Shown here one piece after another: positions 21,482 to 25,581 of a stretch of DNA of 25,581 bases. The stretch is from positions 1 to 25,581 of the forward strand of contig JAVBMF010000036.1 of the NCBI GenBank assembly GCA_031552735.1, written 5' to 3'. Position 1 is the stretch's first letter, and the number at the start of each line of letters is the position of its first letter. The stretch comes from JAVBUY01 sp031552735 (GTDB lineage Bacteria; Bacillota; Clostridia; Christensenellales; Aristaeellaceae). The position numbers were made by a program, and so were the translations under genes. The notes beneath the pieces were generated by a model. It saw only the letters and a program-made list of their open reading frames with translations, had not been told where the DNA came from and did not search any database.

Positions 21482-21955
21482 GTGCGCACCATCACCTGCG
21501 CCTTCACCGGCCACCGCCCCGGCAGACTGACCATGACGGATGGCATTTCCAGCAGACTGGAACAGGCCATCCGCGAAGCCATCGCCGATGGATACACGAC
21601 ATTTTTGTCCGGCGGCGCGATGGGCGCTGACCTGTGGTGCGCGCAGATGGTGTTGGCGCTTAAAGCGCAATTTCCGCACATCCGACTGTGCTTCATCCTG
21701 CCGTGCGCCAACCATACCGAGCACTGGCCCGATGCATGGCGCGCAGTGTATGCGCAACTGCAAACGCAGGCGGACATGGTGATCGTGCTAAGCGATCGCT
21801 ACAGCATCGACTGCATGCGGCGGCGCAATCATGCGCTGGTGTACAGCGCCGACCGCCTGATTGCGCTATACGATGGCATCGAGGCAGGCGGCACAGCGTA
21901 CACGATTCGCTGCGCCAGACAGCAAAACCGCGATATCTGCATCATCGCGCCGTGA
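21482..21955 (+). CDS. SLOG-domain protein of the DUF1273/YpsA type
   Basis: Rossmann-like SLOG protein, a family thought to bind nucleotide-like ligands; no enzymatic role is established for this branch. Diagnostic blocks: CAFTGHRPG at the N-terminus, TTFLSGGAMGADLWCAQ (the Gly-rich ligand loop, about residues 39-55), FILPCANHTEHW and, towards the end, RRRNHALVYSADRLIALYDG with GGTAYT behind it. I choose the GTG at 21482 (157 residues): the AGGAG at 21468-21472 abuts the ATG at 21473 but is nine bases from the GTG. It has a good promoter and a strong terminator, and faces an XRE regulator. YpsA of B. subtilis has been linked to cell division; whether this applies here is open. Confidence 0.88.
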   Translation: MRTITCAFTGHRPGRLTMTDGISSRLEQAIREAIADGYTTFLSGGAMGADLWCAQMVLALKAQFPHIRLCFILPCANHTEHWPDAWRAVYAQLQTQADMVIVLSDRYSIDCMRRRNHALVYSADRLIALYDGIEAGGTAYTIRCARQQNRDICIIAP

Positions 21956-21960
21956 GTGAG

Positions 21961-21990
21961 AAGAACCCGCCGATTGCTCGGCGGGTTCTT
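21961..21990. terminator. Bidirectional terminator between SLOG and PFOR genes
   Basis: A perfect 13-base stem, AAGAACCCGCCGA (21961-21973), loop TTGC, TCGGCGGGTTCTT (21978-21990), between two convergent genes. T-runs are interrupted on both sides, but strength of the stem and position support a shared terminator. Confidence 0.82.
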
Positions 21991-22003
21991 GTGGGTTGTT
22001 TGC

Positions 22004-25000
22004 TTACTCGGCAGCCAGCTTCTTGTAGACAGCCAGACGCGCCTTGGCCTCGGCCTCGCTCTCGACGAAGAGGCGGGCGGCCTGCTCCGGGAACTGCTTC
22101 ATCAGCGTGGTGTAGCGCACCTCGCCCTTGAGGAATTCCTGGTAGTCGGCGGTCGGGTCCTTGCTGTCGATGGTCAGCGGGCTCTTGCCCTCTTCGGCCA
22201 GCATCGGGTTGTAGCGATACAGCGGCCAGTAGCCCGCGGCCACCGCCTTCTTGATTTCCTCCTGCGCCAGACCCATGTTGATGCCGTGGTTGATGCAGGG
22301 GGCATAGGCGATGATCAGCGACGGTCCGTCATACGCCTCGGCCTCGTTGATCGCCTTGAGCAGCTGCGCGGGGTTGGCGCTCATGCCGACCGACGCGACG
22401 TACACATAGCCATAGCTCATGGCCATCAGACCCAGATCCTTCTTGCGGGTCTTTTTGCCGCTGGCGGCGAACTTCGCCACCGAGCCGGTGGGGGTGGATT
22501 TGCTGGCCTGGCCGCCGGTGTTGGAGTACACTTCGGTATCCAGCACCAGGATGTTCACATTCTGACCCTGCGCCAGCACGTGATCTAGTCCGCCGTATCC
22601 GATGTCGTACGCCCAGCCGTCGCCGCCGATGATCCAGATGGACTTCTTGATGAACAGATCACGCGCGTCGTAGATTTGCTTGCACAGCACGTCACAGTCG
22701 CAGCCGCAATTCTTGCAGTCAGAGACCAGCTTCTCCAGCGCGGGCGCGGCAGCCTTGGAGGCGGCAGCGTCATCCATGCCGTTCAGCCACGCTTCGCAGG
22801 CGGCCTTGGCTTCGCCGTCGCACTTGGCGGCCAATTCGCCGACCAGCGCGGCCAGCTTCTCGCGGCGCTGCTGCATGGCCAAGTTCATGCCGAAGCCGAA
22901 CTCGGCGTTGTCCTCGAACAGGGAGTTGGCCCACGCCGGGCCGTGACCCGCATCGTTGGTGGTGTAGGGGCAGGTCGGGGCGCTGCCGCCGTAGATCGAC
23001 GAGCAGCCGGTGGCGTTGGCGATCATCATGCGATCACCGAACAACTGGGTCACCAGCTTGATGTACGGCGTCTCGCCGCAGCCAGCGCACGCGCCCGAGA
23101 ACTCGAACAGCGGCTTTAAGAACTGGCTGCCCTTGACGGTCTTGGTGTCGATGGGCAGGTTGAACTCCGGCTGCTTGATCGCGAAGTCCCAGTTGGCTTC
23201 TTCCTGCATCTGGGTCTCCAGCGGCTTCATCTCCAGCGCCTTTTGCTTGGCGGGGCACACCTGCGCGCAGTTGCCGCAACCGGTGCAATCCAGCGGCGAA
23301 ACCTGCATGCGGTACTGTTTGCCGGCAAATTCCTTGCCGGTGGCCGGCTTGGTCACGAAGCCCTCGGGCTTGCTGGCGCCGTCGTCCACCAGGATCGGGC
23401 GCAGCACGGCGTGCGGGCAAACCAGCGAGCACTGGTTGCACTGGATGCAGTTCTCGGGGATCCACTCGGGGACCTTCACGGCGATGCCGCGCTTCTCATA
23501 CTTGCTGGTGCCGGTGGGCACAAAGCCAGCGGGATCAAACGCGGACACCGGCAGCTTGTCGCCTTCCTGGGCGAGGATGGGCTGCACGACATCGTGGAAG
23601 TACGCGGTGGCGGGCACCTTCACCGGCTCGGCACCAGTGGTGGCGTTGGCCCACTCGGCGGGCACCTTGATCTCCACCAGCTCGGCGATGGCGCCGTCGA
23701 TGGCGGCATAGTTCATGTTGACGACCGCGTCGCCCTTCTTGCCGTAGGTCTTCTTGACCGCTTCCTTCATGTACTTCTCGGCGTCGGCGTAGGGCAGCAC
23801 GTCCGAAAGCTTGAAGAACGCAGCCTGCATGATGGTGTTGATGCGGCCGCCCATGCCAACCTTGCCAGCCAGCTTGATGGCGTCCACATTGTAGAAGCGA
23901 ACCTTCTTCTTGGCGAGGATTTGCTTCATCGAGGCGGGCAGCTCTTTGTCCATCTCGGCAGCCGACCAGGGGCTGGCCAGCAGGAACACGCCGCCGTCCT
24001 TCAGGGACTTGAGCATGTCATAGCGCGTGACGTACGACGGATTGTGGCAGGCCACAAAGTCGGCGGCGTCGATGAGGTAGGGCGACTGGATCGGCTTCTT
24101 GCCAAAGCGCAGGTGGCTGACCGTGAAGCCGCCGGACTTCTTGGAATCGTAGGAGAAGTAGCCCTGCGCGAACAGATCGGTGTGGTCGCCGATGATCTTG
24201 ATGGAGTTCTTGTTCGCGCCCACCGTGCCGTCGGAGCCCAGGCCGTAGAACTTGCAGGAGATCGTGCCTTCCGGCGCGGCGTTGAACTGCTCGCCGATGG
24301 TCAGCGAGGTATTGGTCACGTCGTCCACGATGCCCACGGTGAAGTGGTTCTTCGGGCTGGCGGCTTTGGCGTTGTCATACACCGCTTTAACGAAGGTGGG
24401 GGTGAACTCCTTGGAGCCCAGACCATAGCGGCCGCCCACGACGTCGAGCTTTTTGCCAGCCTCGGTCAGCGCGGTGCACACGTCCAAGTACAGCGGCTCG
24501 CCCAGCGAACCGGCTTCCTTGGTGCGGTCCAGCACGACAAGGCGCTTGCAGCTGGCCGGAATGGCCGCGACAAAGTGCTTGGTGGAGAACGGACGATACA
24601 GGCGCACCTTGATCAGGCCGACCTTCTCGCCCATGGCCACGAGCTTGTTGATGGTCTCCTCGATGGCGTCGCAGCCCGAGCCCATCGCGATGGTGACATA
24701 CTCGGCATCCTTGGCGCCGACGTAGTCGAACAGGTTGTAATTGCGGCCGGTCAGCTTGCCGACTTCCTTCATCACGCCCTCGACGATTTCCGGCGTGGCG
24801 GTGTAGTACTTGTTGGCCGCTTCGCGGTTCTGGAAGTAGATGTCGGGGTTTTGCGCGGTGCCCGCCTGATGCGGATGCTCGGGATTGAGCGCACGGGCGC
24901 GGAACTCCGCGATTTTGTCAAACGGCGTGATCTTGGCGATCTCGTCGTAGTCGATGCCGTCGATCTTCTGCACTTCATGGCTGGTGCGGAAGCCGTCGAA

Positions 25001-25507
25001 GAAATGCAGGAACGGAACCGAGGACTTGAGCGTCGCGATGTGCGACACCAGCGCCAAATCCATCGCCTCCTGCACGGAGGCCGAGGCCATCATCGCAAAT
25101 CCGGTCTGACGGCAGGCCATGACGTCCTGATGGTCGCCGAAGATCGACAGCGCGTGCGCGGCCAGCGCGCGGGCACTGACGTGGAACACGCTGGGCAGCA
25201 GCTCGCCCGCGATTTTATACATGTTGGGGATCATCAGCAGCAGACCCTGCGACGCGGTAAACGTGGTGGTCATCGCGCCGGCAGCCAGCGAGCCATGCAC
25301 CGCACCGGCGGCACCCGCTTCGGACTGCATTTCCGCCACGCGGACGGTCTGGCCGAACAGGTTCATGCGGTCGTGCGCGGCCCACTCATCGACCACTTCC
25401 GCCATGTTGGAGGAAGGGGTGATGGGGTAGATAGCGGCCACATCGCTGAATGCATACGCGACGTGGCTGACGGCGGTATTGCCGTCGATGGTCATCTTCG
25501 TGGCCAT
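22004..25507 (-). CDS. nifJ: Pyruvate:ferredoxin (flavodoxin) oxidoreductase, single-chain
   Basis: Cytoplasmic thiamine-diphosphate and iron-sulfur enzyme that converts pyruvate and CoA to acetyl-CoA and CO2 with reduction of ferredoxin. The 1167 residues follow the known domain order: N-terminal domain with YPITPSSNMAEVVDEWA (27-43), CoA-binding and EKR regions, a double [4Fe-4S] domain with Cys687/690/693/697 (CIQCNQCSLVCP) and Cys741/744/747/751 (CTGCGNCAQVCP), and the C-terminal TPP domain with the proximal-cluster cysteines (CAGCGETP, ATGCSSIYGG, YAPCINHG) and GGDGWAYDIGYGG followed by YSNTGGQASKSTPTG. The start has AGGAGGG six bases upstream. A Cys-rich insertion (Cys931, 934, 936, 938, 942) lies before the TPP motif. 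Monocistronic as far as the window shows. Confidence 0.97.
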   Translation of the reverse strand: MATKMTIDGNTAVSHVAYAFSDVAAIYPITPSSNMAEVVDEWAAHDRMNLFGQTVRVAEMQSEAGAAGAVHGSLAAGAMTTTFTASQGLLLMIPNMYKIAGELLPSVFHVSARALAAHALSIFGDHQDVMACRQTGFAMMASASVQEAMDLALVSHIATLKSSVPFLHFFDGFRTSHEVQKIDGIDYDEIAKITPFDKIAEFRARALNPEHPHQAGTAQNPDIYFQNREAANKYYTATPEIVEGVMKEVGKLTGRNYNLFDYVGAKDAEYVTIAMGSGCDAIEETINKLVAMGEKVGLIKVRLYRPFSTKHFVAAIPASCKRLVVLDRTKEAGSLGEPLYLDVCTALTEAGKKLDVVGGRYGLGSKEFTPTFVKAVYDNAKAASPKNHFTVGIVDDVTNTSLTIGEQFNAAPEGTISCKFYGLGSDGTVGANKNSIKIIGDHTDLFAQGYFSYDSKKSGGFTVSHLRFGKKPIQSPYLIDAADFVACHNPSYVTRYDMLKSLKDGGVFLLASPWSAAEMDKELPASMKQILAKKKVRFYNVDAIKLAGKVGMGGRINTIMQAAFFKLSDVLPYADAEKYMKEAVKKTYGKKGDAVVNMNYAAIDGAIAELVEIKVPAEWANATTGAEPVKVPATAYFHDVVQPILAQEGDKLPVSAFDPAGFVPTGTSKYEKRGIAVKVPEWIPENCIQCNQCSLVCPHAVLRPILVDDGASKPEGFVTKPATGKEFAGKQYRMQVSPLDCTGCGNCAQVCPAKQKALEMKPLETQMQEEANWDFAIKQPEFNLPIDTKTVKGSQFLKPLFEFSGACAGCGETPYIKLVTQLFGDRMMIANATGCSSIYGGSAPTCPYTTNDAGHGPAWANSLFEDNAEFGFGMNLAMQQRREKLAALVGELAAKCDGEAKAACEAWLNGMDDAAASKAAAPALEKLVSDCKNCGCDCDVLCKQIYDARDLFIKKSIWIIGGDGWAYDIGYGGLDHVLAQGQNVNILVLDTEVYSNTGGQASKSTPTGSVAKFAASGKKTRKKDLGLMAMSYGYVYVASVGMSANPAQLLKAINEAEAYDGPSLIIAYAPCINHGINMGLAQEEIKKAVAAGYWPLYRYNPMLAEEGKSPLTIDSKDPTADYQEFLKGEVRYTTLMKQFPEQAARLFVESEAEAKARLAVYKKLAAE

Positions 25508-25568
25508 GGGGGTCCCTCCTTATGTCCATCCTTTTTACGCAAAAAGTTGCGAGCAATCAAACATTCTC

Positions 25569-25574
25569 ATTATA
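25569..25574 (-). promoter_or_regulatory. -10 element of the PFOR gene
   Basis: On the minus strand TATAAT (25574-25569), 62 bases upstream of the start codon. The matching -35 would lie just outside the window, so the promoter cannot be fully judged. Confidence 0.6.
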
Positions 25575-25581
25575 GAGAAAG

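Overview
This window is a GC-rich chromosomal segment from an anaerobic, endospore-forming member of the Firmicutes (Bacillota), most likely a Clostridia lineage. The reasons are a spoIIID-mbl pair at the left edge, a single-chain pyruvate:ferredoxin oxidoreductase at the right edge, a Re-type citrate synthase of the kind known from strict anaerobes, a DUF3048/YerB-type exported protein and a YesM/YesN-type two-component system. I cannot name the species from sequence alone. No rRNA, tRNA, CRISPR array, integrase or transposase was seen.

Layout. Positions 2-1276: end of spoIIID and an mbl-type MreB homologue, closed by a perfect hairpin terminator. 1333-2641: a monocistronic unit with its own promoter and terminator, encoding an unrecognised two-span membrane protein with an EF-hand-like loop. 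2768-8907 (minus strand): one run of six genes read in the order tctC, tctB, tctA, dctP, dctM, dctQ, so a tripartite tricarboxylate (TTT) carrier and a TRAP carrier lie back to back. Divergent from it, 9129-12138 encodes a sensor kinase and an AraC-type response regulator that probably control the transporters. 12226-14834 (minus): a class I aminotransferase followed by Re-citrate synthase. 15215-16453 (plus): exported DUF3048 protein. 16532-19612 (minus): aspartate kinase followed by an AEC permease and a TauE/SafE permease, behind a good sigma-A promoter. 19794-20345 (minus): GNAT acetyltransferase. 20352-21098: a 747-base stretch without a convincing gene. 21099-21955: divergent XRE regulator and SLOG/DUF1273 protein. 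22004-25507 (minus): pyruvate:ferredoxin oxidoreductase.

How the genes fit together. The theme is organic-acid and aspartate-family metabolism: uptake of di/tricarboxylates (TctABC, DctPMQ) sensed by a two-component system; pyruvate to acetyl-CoA (PFOR); aspartate to oxaloacetate (aminotransferase) and oxaloacetate plus acetyl-CoA to citrate (Re-citrate synthase); aspartate to aspartyl phosphate (aspartate kinase) next to two permeases that may export organic acids or amino acids. This joint picture is inference from gene content.

The most unusual object is at 20454-21070: two diverged copies of one repeat element facing each other. Each copy has tandem short units at its outer end, then a hairpin, a conserved core, a second hairpin and a shared terminal block. 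Both hairpins are kept in the two copies while their stem sequences differ by compensating changes, which suggests that a nucleic-acid structure, not a protein, is what has been conserved. A G-quadruplex-type motif lies directly beside it. The divergent XRE/SLOG pair next door has well-placed candidate operator half-sites.
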